A stretch of 64,000 bases of DNA from an uncultured Lachnospiraceae bacterium. Lineage in GTDB: Bacteria; Bacillota; Clostridia; Lachnospirales; Lachnospiraceae. Of the stretch, positions 8,005-16,936 are shown in pieces (position 1 is the stretch's first letter; every line of letters begins with the position of its first letter). The notes under the pieces were generated by a model, which was not told the origin of the DNA, ran no database searches, and saw only the letters and a program-made list of their open reading frames with translations. Location: the NCBI GenBank assembly GCA_902779575.1, contig CACZBW010000003.1, positions 124,001 to 188,000 of the forward strand, in the 5' to 3' direction. Made by a program: the position numbers and the translations under genes.

Positions 8005-10326
8005 TCAGGGATGCCTGTATTTCCACACCCCGTGAATCGCATAGCTGAGAAAGAGGAAGGCCGATTTGACAGGCCCGAAACCCATGTAGCGGTAGACCCG
8101 GAAAGTCATCGCCGCGCTCTTGAGCTTCTTTCCGGACTTTCCGGACTCCGACAGACGATACCTCAGAAGCGGTTCATTGATTCCGGCCGCATCCCCGTAA
8201 TCTCTCAGGACCTTCATCCAGGTAATATAATCCTCGTGGGCGTCTTCGTGGATCATCGGATACTGTCTGGCCACTTCCGTCAGCAGCACCACCGAGGAAC
8301 AGTTAATCTGGTTGTGCCAGAGCAGGTCCCGGTAGGAGATGGTCCTCTTCACCCCGATCACCCGGCCTGTCATGCTGCCGTCGGGTCTCATCAGCGCCCT
8401 GCCTGTACAGCAGAGAACAGAGCCTGTCTCATAGATCCGCGCGAACTGCTTCTTCAGCTTGTCCCTCTCCCAGATATCATCCGCATCCAGAAAAGCCACA
8501 TACTTTCCTCTGGCCAGAAGAACGCCCCTGTTGCGGCTCTTGGCCGCGCCGAGCCTGATTTCATTGTGATGGAAATGCACCCTCGGGTCATCCCGGTACT
8601 TCTCTTCCAGCTTCTCCAGCCCGTCCGTCGAGCCGTCGTCCAGAATCAGGATCTCCATCTCCTGCACGCTGCCGCGGCCGATCAGCTGGGACGACTCAAA
8701 ATGCATGTCCTGATTCAGCGCGCTCTCGATCGCTTCGCCAATCGTCCGCATTCCGTTATGGACAGGCATGATTACGGATACCAGGAGACCCGGCTCCTGA
8801 TCCGCCGCCATCTCCTCCGCTGTCACGCCGCTGGGCAGACCCGCGGCCTGTTCCAGCGATTCCGGGGCCTTCGTCATCTCCGACTGCTGCTGCTGCCAGC
8901 GGATCTCCTCAACCGTATTCTGGACATCCTTCTCCAGCTGCCTGCGGTCCGTCGTTTCCCCCTGGGTGTCCGCCGCCGTCATCTGGGCCTGGTCGACGCC
9001 TTCCGTGTTATCCTTCTGGAAGAGCACCTTGACCGTCGTCGCGATCAGCTGCAGGTCCAGCAGGAACGAATAATTCTCGATATAGGTCAGGTCCAGCTTC
9101 AGCTTGTCGTAAGGCTTGGTATTGTACTTGCCGTAAACCTGGGCATACCCGGTAAGACCGGCCTTCACCTTGAGCCGGTAGGAGAATTCCGGAATCGTCT
9201 TCTCATACTGCGCCGCGATTTCCGGCCGCTCCGGCCTGGGGCCGACGATGGACATATCGCCCTTAATAATATTGAAAAGCTGCGGAAGCTCGTCAAAATG
9301 AATCTTGCGCAGGACTCTTCCGACCGGCGTGATGCGCTTGTCTCCCCTGGAAGCCAGCCGGGCGCCGTTCTTCTCGGAATCAATCGTCATCGAGCGGAAC
9401 TTTATGATCTCAAAGACTCTCCCGTTCAGCGTCAGGCGCGGCTGCCTGTATAAAACCGGGCCTTTGTCATAGCATTTGATCGCGAGGGCGATGAGTCCGA
9501 GCAGCGGGGAAAGGAGAACCGCCAGAATCACGCATACCACAAGATCCAGAAGACGCTTCACAAACTGCTGTTCCACCGTAAGGCCGCGGTTCCTCATAAG
9601 AAGAAGCGGCGTATCAAACATATGGATCTTTTCGGCGCTCATGAGCATGATGTCCGAGATCTTCGGGCTGCAGTAGCAGCGGATATTCTGTTCAAAGCAG
9701 TATTTCACCAGAACGTTGCGCTCATGGGAAGGCATATCGCCCAGGATGCAGGTTTCATGGTTCAGGATCCGCTCCCTGATAAAGGGAATCCCCTTATCCA
9801 GCGGAACAGCCTCGGAAATCAGATATTTATCCCTGCGGGAGGCGATGTTCTTCAGAAGCTTTTCCGGATTGCGGGTATCGTAGATCACAATAACCGACTT
9901 CGGCGGATACAGAATGTTGTAGATCCACCTCATGAAAATGACCCACAGGATCACCACGGCCAGATTCACACATGTCAGGCGGATCATCGGCCGGATATGG
10001 TGAAGGAATTTCCACCGTCCGATCAGCGCCAGCTGCAGGTAGGCTACCGCATTGGAACAGACCACGCTGCAGATCTGCCCGATTATGACGTCCTGGACCC
10101 GCATGTAGCCGACCTTCAGAGCCCCGAACAGTTTGGACATCAGGAACAGGATCAGGGCGTACATGGCGAACAGTGCCAGATGCCCCCACTTGGCATAGTA
10201 AACCCGGATAATCCTGCGCTTGTTGTATTCTGTAAGCCATATATAGGCAAAATTCGCGGTCTGGACCCCGATCACCAGAAAGGAAGCCAGAAACATGATC
10301 AGCCGCTTATATCTCTCTCTTCTCAC
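8005..10326 (-). CDS. Phosphoglycosyl transferase fused to GT2 glycosyltransferase
   Basis: The protein (773 residues from GTG 10326) starts with four or five membrane segments. A bacterial sugar transferase domain of the WbaP/EpsL class follows at about 256-437, with YRQPRLTLNGRVFEIIKFRS, the HFDELPQLFNIIKGDMS block and GPRPERPE. That domain transfers a sugar-phosphate to undecaprenyl phosphate and begins a repeat unit. A linker rich in Q and E (about 446-512) leads to a GT2 domain with SVIMPVHNGM, LILDDGSTDG and FLDADDIW. One polypeptide may therefore place the first sugar and add another. An ATG at 10398 lacks a ribosome site. The GTG fits the family N-terminus (RRERYKRL) but also has only a weak site (AGAAGAGAT), so the start is uncertain. 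It is the first gene of the polysaccharide run. Confidence 0.85.
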   Translation of the reverse strand: MRRERYKRLIMFLASFLVIGVQTANFAYIWLTEYNKRRIIRVYYAKWGHLALFAMYALILFLMSKLFGALKVGYMRVQDVIIGQICSVVCSNAVAYLQLALIGRWKFLHHIRPMIRLTCVNLAVVILWVIFMRWIYNILYPPKSVIVIYDTRNPEKLLKNIASRRDKYLISEAVPLDKGIPFIRERILNHETCILGDMPSHERNVLVKYCFEQNIRCYCSPKISDIMLMSAEKIHMFDTPLLLMRNRGLTVEQQFVKRLLDLVVCVILAVLLSPLLGLIALAIKCYDKGPVLYRQPRLTLNGRVFEIIKFRSMTIDSEKNGARLASRGDKRITPVGRVLRKIHFDELPQLFNIIKGDMSIVGPRPERPEIAAQYEKTIPEFSYRLKVKAGLTGYAQVYGKYNTKPYDKLKLDLTYIENYSFLLDLQLIATTVKVLFQKDNTEGVDQAQMTAADTQGETTDRRQLEKDVQNTVEEIRWQQQQSEMTKAPESLEQAAGLPSGVTAEEMAADQEPGLLVSVIMPVHNGMRTIGEAIESALNQDMHFESSQLIGRGSVQEMEILILDDGSTDGLEKLEEKYRDDPRVHFHHNEIRLGAAKSRNRGVLLARGKYVAFLDADDIWERDKLKKQFARIYETGSVLCCTGRALMRPDGSMTGRVIGVKRTISYRDLLWHNQINCSSVVLLTEVARQYPMIHEDAHEDYITWMKVLRDYGDAAGINEPLLRYRLSESGKSGKKLKSAAMTFRVYRYMGFGPVKSAFLFLSYAIHGVWKYRHP

Positions 10327-10458
10327 TTGATCTCTTCTCTTCTCAAAAAGACAATTCTCCGCTTTCCGGTCCCGCCGCGCCGGCTTTCCCGAAAGCATAG
10401 TTATGAGAATTATATTCTACTTCCCCCCAAAACTCAAGAGCTGTGCAAATGTCCGCCG

Positions 10459-10629
10459 GTTACGATTCACGGCCCTCCACACATCAGACCACAGACCATC
10501 CGTGCTGCGCACGTATGCCGCATCTTCGATGCTTCTGTCTGAGGCTGTGTGTGGAGTAATCAGAACCTGTTTCTTACGTGCAAGCACGACGAACCAGAAC
10601 CTGATTTCAAACAGGCCGTGAATAGTAAC
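10459..10629. repeat. 171-bp palindromic intergenic element (repeat family 1)
   Basis: The left end GTTACGATTCACGGCC (10459-10474) and the right end GGCCGTGAATAGTAAC (10614-10629) are inverted copies that differ at one base. Inner inverted pairs are also present: CTCCACACA with TGTGTGGAG, and TCAGAC with GTCTGA. The flanks GTCCGCCG and GTCTGCCG differ by one base and might be a target duplication. The element lies between the divergent polysaccharide genes and the L,D-transpeptidase gene. The same end motif occurs near 17453 and 57940, so this looks like a small non-coding mobile or palindromic repeat. Confidence 0.7.
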
Positions 10630-10656
10630 GTCTGCCGGAAACCCCAAATTCTTTTC

Positions 10657-10685
10657 TTGCCGTGTTATTTTTCTGCTGTTATAAT
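10657..10685 (+). promoter_or_regulatory. Promoter of the L,D-transpeptidase gene
   Basis: A -35 box TTGCCG (10657-10662) is separated by exactly 17 bases from a consensus -10 box TATAAT (10680-10685). The start codon follows about 56 bases later, behind GGAGGTG. This is a good housekeeping-sigma promoter match. Confidence 0.75.
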
Positions 10686-10741
10686 ATGTTGTATTGCCCG
10701 GCCGGTGTTTCCGGCCCTGAAACAGTTATGGAGGTGTAAAC

Positions 10742-11974
10742 ATGTCTAAATCCCGCAGATGGCAGGCATGCATCCTGGTCTCGCTTGTGCTTGTCCTGCT
10801 TCTTTCTCTCTCCGTTTCCGCGGCGGAAAATCCGCAGGCGGCAGTCCGCATGCAGAACGGGGATGCAGTGCTCTATAATCCGTCAGATAACTCTGTCTAT
10901 ACGAACCTGTCCGGATTTCAGGAAGTCCCGAGAGGAAGCGGTTTCTACTACTTCTTCAGGAATACGTCCGGCGTTGTCTATAACAGCGGAAAGTTCGCCG
11001 CAGGCGGAAAGATCTATTTCGCGCACGAGAACGGACAGCTGCATGTCGGTCTTCTGACATCGGGCAGAAAAGCCTGGTATTTCCTGAGAGATGCCAGCAT
11101 GGTCAGGCAGACCATCGTCAAGTCGGCTGACAGAGTCTTCTACTACGCAGGAAAGAACGGCAAACTCAAGACCGGTCTGAAAAAAATCAACGGCGCTTAC
11201 TACTACTTTGATCCTGACGATTACCAGATGCAGTTCGGCTGGGTCGAATCCGGCGGCGACACACTGTACATGAGAGGCTCGGGAGAACAGATCGGCCAGG
11301 CGGTGACCGGCTGGCTCGTCCTCGACGGTTCCAGATACTATTTCAACAAAAAAGGCCGCATGGTAAAAGGCTGGCTGACCCTCGAAGGGAAAAAGTACTA
11401 TATGGACAAAACCACCGGCGCCTGCTATACCGGCAAACGCACAGTGGACGGAAAGGAATATGACTTTGGTGCGACCGGAGCCATCACGACCACGATAAAG
11501 GCAACCGGCCCCTGGTCCATCCGGGTCAACCAGTCGACCTGCACCGTAACGATCTACAGAGGTTCCACAGCGGTCAAGGCTTTTGACTGCTCCGTCGGTC
11601 TGAACGGCGCCACCCCTGACGGGAACTACCGGATTCTGGACCATCTGAGATGGCATGAGCTGATGGGACCCTGCTGGGGACAGTGGTGCTCGCATATTTC
11701 CAGCGACATCCTCTTCCACTCGATTCCGTACAGCGTAAACGGGGACAAATATTCCATGTCCTCCTACGGCTACAACCGGCTGGGCCAGCCCGCTTCCCAC
11801 GGCTGCATCCGCCTGGCGGCAGGCAACGCCAAGTACATTTATGACAATGTTCCGATCGGAACGCCTGTCACTGTCTTTCACGGTTCCGCAAAAGACGATC
11901 CTCTTGGGAAACCCGCATCTCCCCATGTGGGAAGCTGGTCCAAAAGTTATGACCCGACCGATCCGACCATCTGA
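10742..11974 (+). CDS. Secreted L,D-transpeptidase with cell-wall-binding repeats
   Basis: The 410-residue protein has a signal peptide (residues 1-27, ending near SVSAAE). About eight imperfect aromatic/glycine repeats follow, including KINGAYYYFD, LDGSRYYFN and LEGKKYYMD, typical of choline- or cell-wall-binding repeats. A C-terminal YkuD domain (about 255-385) carries the catalytic block QPASHGCIRL, with the cysteine nucleophile and a partner histidine in FHSIPYS. Such enzymes cross-link peptidoglycan through 3-3 bonds or attach proteins to it, outside the membrane. The start has GGAGG seven bases upstream and a consensus promoter. It is the only plus-strand gene among its neighbours and ends at a bidirectional terminator. 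Its wall target cannot be read from sequence. Confidence 0.92.
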   Translation: MSKSRRWQACILVSLVLVLLLSLSVSAAENPQAAVRMQNGDAVLYNPSDNSVYTNLSGFQEVPRGSGFYYFFRNTSGVVYNSGKFAAGGKIYFAHENGQLHVGLLTSGRKAWYFLRDASMVRQTIVKSADRVFYYAGKNGKLKTGLKKINGAYYYFDPDDYQMQFGWVESGGDTLYMRGSGEQIGQAVTGWLVLDGSRYYFNKKGRMVKGWLTLEGKKYYMDKTTGACYTGKRTVDGKEYDFGATGAITTTIKATGPWSIRVNQSTCTVTIYRGSTAVKAFDCSVGLNGATPDGNYRILDHLRWHELMGPCWGQWCSHISSDILFHSIPYSVNGDKYSMSSYGYNRLGQPASHGCIRLAAGNAKYIYDNVPIGTPVTVFHGSAKDDPLGKPASPHVGSWSKSYDPTDPTI

Positions 11975-12042
11975 ATGTAAAACGCTCTTTTCATGATTCA
12001 CGGAAAAGTCTTCTGTCCGGAAAAGAGACCCTGGTCAACTAA

Positions 12043-12086
12043 AAAGAAGGCTGCAGGGATTCAATGCCCGCAGCCTTCTTTCTTTT
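12043..12086. terminator. Bidirectional intrinsic terminator
   Basis: AAAGAAGGCTGC (12043-12054) pairs with GCAGCCTTCTTT (12070-12081), with an inner GGG/CCC pair. A run of T follows on either strand. It separates the convergent L,D-transpeptidase and HPr genes. Confidence 0.88.
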
Positions 12087-12141
12087 ACCCTTTTAACAGA
12101 TCACGCCCCGGTCCTCCCGGCCATAAGCCGCCGCCCAATGA

Positions 12142-12420
12142 TCAGTCTCCGGATTCTCCACTGTCCATATCTTCTGTCAGAAATTTCGACAAAGCTTCCA
12201 TCGCTTCTCTTTCGTCCGCCCCGTCGCACTGCAGGAGAATCTCTCTTTCCGCAGCCACCTGCGCGCTGAGGACACTCAGGACGCTCTTCAGATTAAAGCT
12301 TTTATCGCCGATCACCATCTGTGACCTGCATCTGTAGCGCATCGCCAGCTCACACAGCCTGCCGGCCGGACGCAGATGCAGGCCCCGCTGACTGCTCAGC
12401 AGGATCTCCTGTTCAAGCAT
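12142..12420 (-). CDS. HPr-family phosphocarrier protein
   Basis: This 92-residue protein is an HPr of the phosphotransferase system. With the start at ATG 12420, the active histidine in RGLHLRP falls at position 15, Arg at 17 and the regulatory serine in NLKSVLSV at 46. These are exactly the classical positions. That numbering, with the AGAGGAG ribosome site, decides against the TTG at 12438. His15 would accept phosphate from enzyme I, and Ser46 would be the target of HPr kinase in carbon control. The gene lies 32 bases after cdaR, so it is probably co-transcribed with the c-di-AMP genes rather than with ptsI. It may be a secondary, regulatory HPr (Crh-like in role, although it keeps His15). 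No PTS enzyme is visible nearby. Confidence 0.9.
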   Translation of the reverse strand: MLEQEILLSSQRGLHLRPAGRLCELAMRYRCRSQMVIGDKSFNLKSVLSVLSAQVAAEREILLQCDGADEREAMEALSKFLTEDMDSGESGD

Positions 12421-12452
12421 AGGACCAACTCCTCTCAAATACGAACTGCCCC

Positions 12453-13790
12453 TTACGGTGCGGAGATCTGTTCCTCCACCTCAGACTGCTTCTCCGTCTT
12501 TGATGAGCTTACCTTGATCGTCACAGGGCTCGCAAGCTCATAGCCGAACGGAAGCTCAACCTCAACCGGAAGCTCATAGCTTCCTTCATTCGCGCACTGA
12601 CTCAGATCCAGGCTGAGCCGGATCTGCTCCTGAACCAGGCGTTCCCCCGATTCATCCAGCGCATGGACACTTACCGGAAGGACGTCCGCCGGCGTAAATA
12701 CCAGCGTCATATTCTCCGGCCTGCTGCTCAGGCTGATCGCGCTGAGGGGAACCTCCAGCGTGACATCCCCGTTCTGTTCGATGAGCACCTCCACCTGAAC
12801 CGTAGGATCCGCCCCGGCGATCAGCTTGATTCCGGTCATTTCCGACAGGGTATCCGTCAGATCAATCTCCGCCGTAATCGCCTCCCTCGCTCCGCTCACA
12901 TCGATCTCATCGACAACCTCAAAACCGTCACCGAGTCCGGCAAGCGCTTCATCTGTACCGGATACACTGATACTGGCGGGAATCGTATCGATCTCGGAAA
13001 CCCTGTATCCCCACATCGGGGTTCCGGCAGTCCTGACTATAATCGGCAGATCTGTCCGGATCTTCCACAGATCCACGTTAACCGTCACCATATGGTCTGT
13101 GAGAACGGTTCCGGACTCGTTCTTGAATTCCAGGCGGCTCATCTGCGCGTCGGTGAGGACCGAACCGTTCTTGTCATATACCCGGAGTGTGCTGCTCAGC
13201 GTCGAATCCGCTTCGAGCCCGGCCACATTGACCGGCGCCACCACCTGGTTGATGATCCGCATCAGGGATTCCGGTCCTGCGATCACGATATTCTTCCCTT
13301 CCTCAACCGAAGTGCTTCCCACTTCATACCCGCCTGCAGGTGCGCCCTCGGTGGATACGGACGCGACAAAGGTCTGCTCCACCTTATTCTCAAGGATCAC
13401 TTTCAGGGAGGAGGGCATCATCTGGATCTTATCCCAGGTGACGGACGGATTGGAACAGGATACCGTCAGGGGAACCGTATTCATCTCGTTCAGGTTCTCC
13501 ATGTCCGCTTCCACATAAAAATCAGAGCCGTTTCTTGCCAGCGTCTGCAGAACGGAGCGTCGGTCCGTCACGCGAAGGGTAACCGTTCCGCTTCCTTCCG
13601 GTTCCACGACTTTTCCGATATCCGCGACAGAGTCCTGATTCACGATCGTGATCGGCACATTCGAATACAGAATGGTTCTGGTCGGGTTGTCCGCATTTGA
13701 AACCAGCAGCCAGATCACAAACGCAATCACCAGGGACACGATCTTCAGCCCCAGGTTATTGAACAGCGCATGCATGATCTTATGACCCAT
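12453..13790 (-). CDS. cdaR: YbbR-domain protein CdaR, regulator of diadenylate cyclase
   Basis: The 445-residue protein has one N-terminal membrane anchor (about 12-31, LGLKIVSLVIAFVIWLLVSN). A long extracellular part follows with four YbbR-like beta repeats, recognisable by recurring phrases such as VPITIVNQ, VPLTVSCSN and LPIIVRTAG. In Firmicutes, CdaR binds the membrane cyclase CdaA and modulates c-di-AMP synthesis. The start codon lies inside the end of cdaA (11-base overlap) behind GGAGAAGGTG, a common sign of translational coupling. The gene order cdaA-cdaR is the conserved one, so the assignment is strong. Confidence 0.93.
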   Translation of the reverse strand: MGHKIMHALFNNLGLKIVSLVIAFVIWLLVSNADNPTRTILYSNVPITIVNQDSVADIGKVVEPEGSGTVTLRVTDRRSVLQTLARNGSDFYVEADMENLNEMNTVPLTVSCSNPSVTWDKIQMMPSSLKVILENKVEQTFVASVSTEGAPAGGYEVGSTSVEEGKNIVIAGPESLMRIINQVVAPVNVAGLEADSTLSSTLRVYDKNGSVLTDAQMSRLEFKNESGTVLTDHMVTVNVDLWKIRTDLPIIVRTAGTPMWGYRVSEIDTIPASISVSGTDEALAGLGDGFEVVDEIDVSGAREAITAEIDLTDTLSEMTGIKLIAGADPTVQVEVLIEQNGDVTLEVPLSAISLSSRPENMTLVFTPADVLPVSVHALDESGERLVQEQIRLSLDLSQCANEGSYELPVEVELPFGYELASPVTIKVSSSKTEKQSEVEEQISAP

Positions 13791-14697
13791 TCTTCACCTT
13801 CTCCTTCCGAAACACAGCCTTTTTTGAGAGCACAGCCTTGTTCTGCAGCTGTGTCAGGCGGTCCCTGAGCTGTTTCTGACTTACGTTCCGGTCCAGCTTT
13901 CCCTTAAAGGCAAGGGAAATATTGCCTGTCTCCTCCGATACAATGATGGTCAGGGAATCCGTCACTTCCGAGACGCCGACGCCCGCCCTGTGCCGCGTTC
14001 CCAGCTCCTTGCTCAGATTCATGTTGTCCGAAAGGGGCAGGTAGCAGGTAGCGGCTGTTATGCGGTCGCCGCGTACGATCACCGCCCCGTCGTGAAGCGG
14101 GGTATTGTGTTCGAAGATATTGATCAGCAGCTGGCTGGTCAGGAGGGCATCCACCTCGATCCCGGTTCTCTCGAATTCATGAAGATTCTCATTCTGCTCG
14201 ATTACGATCAGGGCGCCCGTCTTGACGTTGGCCATCTCGACCGAAGCCCGGACAAGCTCTTCGACAGTCCGGTCACTGAAACGCTGCTCCACCTGCTTTC
14301 CGGAGCGGAACAGGCTGAACAGGGATACATGGTTCAGGATCTCTCTCTCCCCGAGCGACTCCAGAACCTTCCGCAGCTCCGGCTGGAACACGACAACGCC
14401 CGTGATAATGGCGATGCTCAGGCCCTGATTGATCAGATAGATCAGGGAATCCATCTGGAACAGATAGATCACGGTAACCGCCACGCCCAGTACCAGGATT
14501 CCTCTCAGGAGCGCCCAGGCGTGGGTACTCTTGATCCAGTTCAGGATGCGGTAGACCAGCCATCCCAGGATCAGGATCTCCACGACGTCCGTCGCAGTGA
14601 TGGAAAACGACGGCAGGTTCATCCAGTAGAAGGGAAGATGGAGCCAGTACAGATGCCGGCTCAGCCATGATGACAGATCTGAAATAAAATTATTCAT
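13780..14697 (-). CDS. cdaA: Membrane diadenylate cyclase CdaA
   Basis: This 305-residue enzyme makes the second messenger cyclic di-AMP from two ATP. Three membrane segments lie within residues 35-104, and the DAC domain follows. It shows the diagnostic DGA motif (LHDGAVIVRG, DGA at 203-205) and the RHR motif (GTRHRAGVG, 235-237). c-di-AMP controls potassium and osmolyte balance and wall integrity. Here cdaA overlaps cdaR downstream and a membrane protein gene upstream by a few bases, so it belongs to a tight operon. No glmM follows, unlike in Bacillus. The protein seems intact. Confidence 0.96.
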   Translation of the reverse strand: MNNFISDLSSWLSRHLYWLHLPFYWMNLPSFSITATDVVEILILGWLVYRILNWIKSTHAWALLRGILVLGVAVTVIYLFQMDSLIYLINQGLSIAIITGVVVFQPELRKVLESLGEREILNHVSLFSLFRSGKQVEQRFSDRTVEELVRASVEMANVKTGALIVIEQNENLHEFERTGIEVDALLTSQLLINIFEHNTPLHDGAVIVRGDRITAATCYLPLSDNMNLSKELGTRHRAGVGVSEVTDSLTIIVSEETGNISLAFKGKLDRNVSQKQLRDRLTQLQNKAVLSKKAVFRKEKVKNGS

Positions 14698-15640
14698 ATC
14701 TGCTTCCTCCTTCCTTCTTATTCCGTGTCCTGCCGCGGCTCATCTTCGGTACAGCCCTCACATAGTACATATAATCGTCATCTTCAAAGCGCAGACTCTC
14801 CGTTCTGCGGTAATCAAGGGAAAAGCGGAAAACAAGAACAAACCCCGCCAGAAGCAGCCCGACCGCCAGATCCGCCGCCATCCCGGGCATATCAAAGCCC
14901 CCGGGATACACCAGTCCTTTGATTCCGTACAGCATAATCAGCGCCGTAAGGCCCGCCAGAACGGAAACCGGCGCCATATAGGACGCAGGAATGATCCGCA
15001 GCACATAAACGATCAGGAAACCGGCGGTCAGGACAATGGCAGTCAGGACCCATGCTTCAGAGGAAAGCACGCCCTCCATCAGTCTGAGAACATGTTCGGG
15101 CGTCCTGGTACCCACAGTAAACACAGCTTCCATTCCGGCTTCCGCAAGCCCGGGTATGCCCAGCGCAGCCGGGAAGGCTGCCAGGAAACAGCCGGCAGCA
15201 ATACCGGGGACCGCGTTCAGTTCCAGAAGCAGAGCCCCCGCCAGAACGGCCGCCGAAGGAATCTTCAGCAGGCACAGAAGCATTACCGTGATTACAACCC
15301 AGGCGTCGTCCGGGAAAAAACTGAAGAACAGAAGCAGGAACAGAAGTTCCAGCACCGCTGCCGCAAGTGCGGCTTCAAGACTGCACAGCCAGGCACAGAA
15401 AACGATCCATACGCACAGCGGCAGAATCGCGGAAGCCCCCGGCAGAAGGCATCCCGCAGCGCCCGCTGCAAGAGCCGGAAGATAACGGACCGGATCTGCA
15501 ATTGTCCCGCCGCAGCTGCCGGTCAGGATCAGACAGCACAGGGCGGTAAGCGCGGAAAATTTCAGAAAGAGATTCAGAACCGTATCATGCATGGAATAAA
15601 ACAGGGCCAGACTGTCCCTGATTCCAAGTAGTGCTTTCAT
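14690..15640 (-). CDS. Multi-pass membrane protein of the cdaA operon, function unknown
   Basis: I do not recognise a family. The 316-residue protein is very hydrophobic: about eight or nine membrane segments can be drawn, for example LAALAAGAAGCLLPG, AALAAAVLELLFLLLFFSF and MLLCLLKIPSAAVL. It ends in a charged cytoplasmic tail (RTESLRFEDDDYMYYVRAV...SRGRTRNKK). It overlaps the cdaA start by 8 bases and begins behind AGGGGGAT. The coupling suggests a role linked to c-di-AMP signalling or envelope stress, but that is inference. A transport role is possible, but no transporter motif is visible. Confidence 0.75.
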   Translation of the reverse strand: MKALLGIRDSLALFYSMHDTVLNLFLKFSALTALCCLILTGSCGGTIADPVRYLPALAAGAAGCLLPGASAILPLCVWIVFCAWLCSLEAALAAAVLELLFLLLFFSFFPDDAWVVITVMLLCLLKIPSAAVLAGALLLELNAVPGIAAGCFLAAFPAALGIPGLAEAGMEAVFTVGTRTPEHVLRLMEGVLSSEAWVLTAIVLTAGFLIVYVLRIIPASYMAPVSVLAGLTALIMLYGIKGLVYPGGFDMPGMAADLAVGLLLAGFVLVFRFSLDYRRTESLRFEDDDYMYYVRAVPKMSRGRTRNKKEGGSRYE

Positions 15641-15714
15641 AGCCGAATCCCCCTGCCTTTCTCTGCTTCCGTACCTCTCCGGCTGCTCTTTAAAGCGCCG
15701 CGCATATCCTTCTG

Positions 15715-16293
15715 TTACCAGTCCGGATCATCTTCTGAATCATCATATCCGTCATCTGCATATCCGCTGTCTCCATAAGCGGAGCCTCTGAATTCAAAGT
15801 CATCAGAACCGGATTCTTCATAAGCCGGCTCCCTGTCCGGAAAGATTTCCTCTCCGGGGTCATTGAAAGGAAAATATTCATATGCGGCACCGTCCGTCTT
15901 CCGGCCCTGTCCATCCTGCAGCTCGCTGAGCTGAAGAAGCAGTTTCTGGTATTCGTCCGCTTTCCCGCGCTCCTTCCGGCACCTCATCATGGAAATCGGC
16001 AGGGAAATCCCGACTGTCACTGCAAGCAGCAGCAGATAAAACATCCCGGATCTCCGGATCAGGGGAACCAGGGCGTCTCCCGCAAAGCTGCCGAGAAGAA
16101 AATCGATATGGCTGACCGCCCAGATCGTAAGGCCGATCAGATAAAGCGCGGTCATCCGGAGCGCATTCAGCCAGACGGGATTCGTGATCCGGTCAATGCG
16201 GAAAGAGTCCTCCGCATCCCGGATCTGCCGCCCGCAGTGCTTCTCCAGCATCGCAAGCCGCGCCATGATTCTGATCTTTTCCGGATCCGCCAT
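15715..16293 (-). CDS. Small membrane protein with acidic C-terminus, function unknown
   Basis: No family was recognised. The 192-residue protein has a basic, helix-rich N-terminus (RIMARLAMLEKHCGRQIRDA), two membrane helices (about 43-63 and 82-102) and a short coiled coil (KADEYQKLLLQLSELQDG). Its C-terminal tail is very acidic and aspartate-rich with tyrosines (GYADDGYDDSEDDPDW). Such a tail could bind a cation or a partner, but this is speculation. It is the first gene of the cda run, with a GGGGAGGGG ribosome site, and lies 75 bases upstream of the next gene. A repeat of family 2 forms part of its leader. Confidence 0.72.
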   Translation of the reverse strand: MADPEKIRIMARLAMLEKHCGRQIRDAEDSFRIDRITNPVWLNALRMTALYLIGLTIWAVSHIDFLLGSFAGDALVPLIRRSGMFYLLLLAVTVGISLPISMMRCRKERGKADEYQKLLLQLSELQDGQGRKTDGAAYEYFPFNDPGEEIFPDREPAYEESGSDDFEFRGSAYGDSGYADDGYDDSEDDPDW

Positions 16294-16314
16294 GTTCCCC
16301 TCCCCTGAAATCGT

Positions 16315-16394
16315 ATGACTGCGCCGCCAAAAATATGGTCTGCAGAAATCGTATAAGCATATTTCTCCGACCCGGCTTCCGGCGGGTGAATCAT
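16315..16394 (-). repeat. Interspersed repeat family 2, copy in the cda operon leader
   Basis: Read on the minus strand, this 80-base stretch begins with TGATTCACCCGCCGGAAG, continues with GATTTCTGCAGACCATA and ends GGCGCAGTCAT. It matches 29016-29092 over nearly its whole length and 27234-27307 less closely. It lies between the proposed promoter and the first gene, so it would be transcribed as leader RNA. Confidence 0.75.
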
Positions 16395-16403
16395 ATTACG
16401 ATA

Positions 16404-16432
16404 ATGATACCACGCACAGGCATTTTTCACAA
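16404..16432 (-). promoter_or_regulatory. Candidate promoter of the cda operon
   Basis: On the minus strand TTGTGA (16427-16432) is followed after 17 bases by TATCAT (16404-16409). The matches are 4 of 6 and 5 of 6. It would give a leader of about 100 bases that includes the family 2 repeat. Confidence 0.55.
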
Positions 16433-16472
16433 TCAGGCATCTTTCATCAATTCATCGGAAAACCCCTCGGGC

Positions 16473-16530
16473 AAAAAAAGAGACCGGTTCCCGCCCCGCG
16501 CGGATCATCGCGCAAAGCAAAAACCGGTCT
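16473..16530 (-). terminator. Terminator of the tRNA operon
   Basis: On the minus strand AGACCGGTT (at 16530-16522) pairs with AACCGGTCT (at 16489-16481), and seven T residues follow. It lies about 45 bases past the last tRNA and insulates it from the cda operon. Confidence 0.85.
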
Positions 16531-16576
16531 GTTTCATTTACGGATCTGCCGGGAACAGGAGCCCCGCTTTTCTTTC

Positions 16577-16656
<80 letters not shown>

Positions 16657-16812
16657 CTGTTTCTTTTCCGTCCAGTGGATTCTACCATTTTCTTATGCAA
16701 AATACAAGATTTTTGTCCTGCCGTGTTTCGGGCTTTGCAGGCTTTCAGCAGAAAAAAAGAGCCTTCGATCTCTCGAAAACTCTGCAAAATCACTGCCATT
16801 AAGGCAGCTGAA

Positions 16813-16885
16813 TGAGGCATCGGGGACTCGAACCCCGGACAACTTGATTAAAAGTCAAGTGCTCTACCACCTGAGCTAATACCCC
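16813..16885 (-). tRNA. tRNA-Lys (anticodon TTT)
   Basis: The acceptor GGGGTAT pairs with ATGCCTC, with wobble pairs. The D arm is AGCTCAGGTGGTAGAGC, the anticodon loop is CTTTTAA and the T arm has GGTTCGAGTCC. CCA is not encoded. Confidence 0.94.
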
Positions 16886-16936
16886 AGAATGAAAGAAGCC
16901 CCCTAACGGGAAACTCCTGAAAGGCGTTCTGCCAAG

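Noticed and set aside
16294-16314. Additional small gene in the cda operon leader
   Set aside because: No open frame with a ribosome site fits between the promoter and 16293; the space is taken by a repeat.
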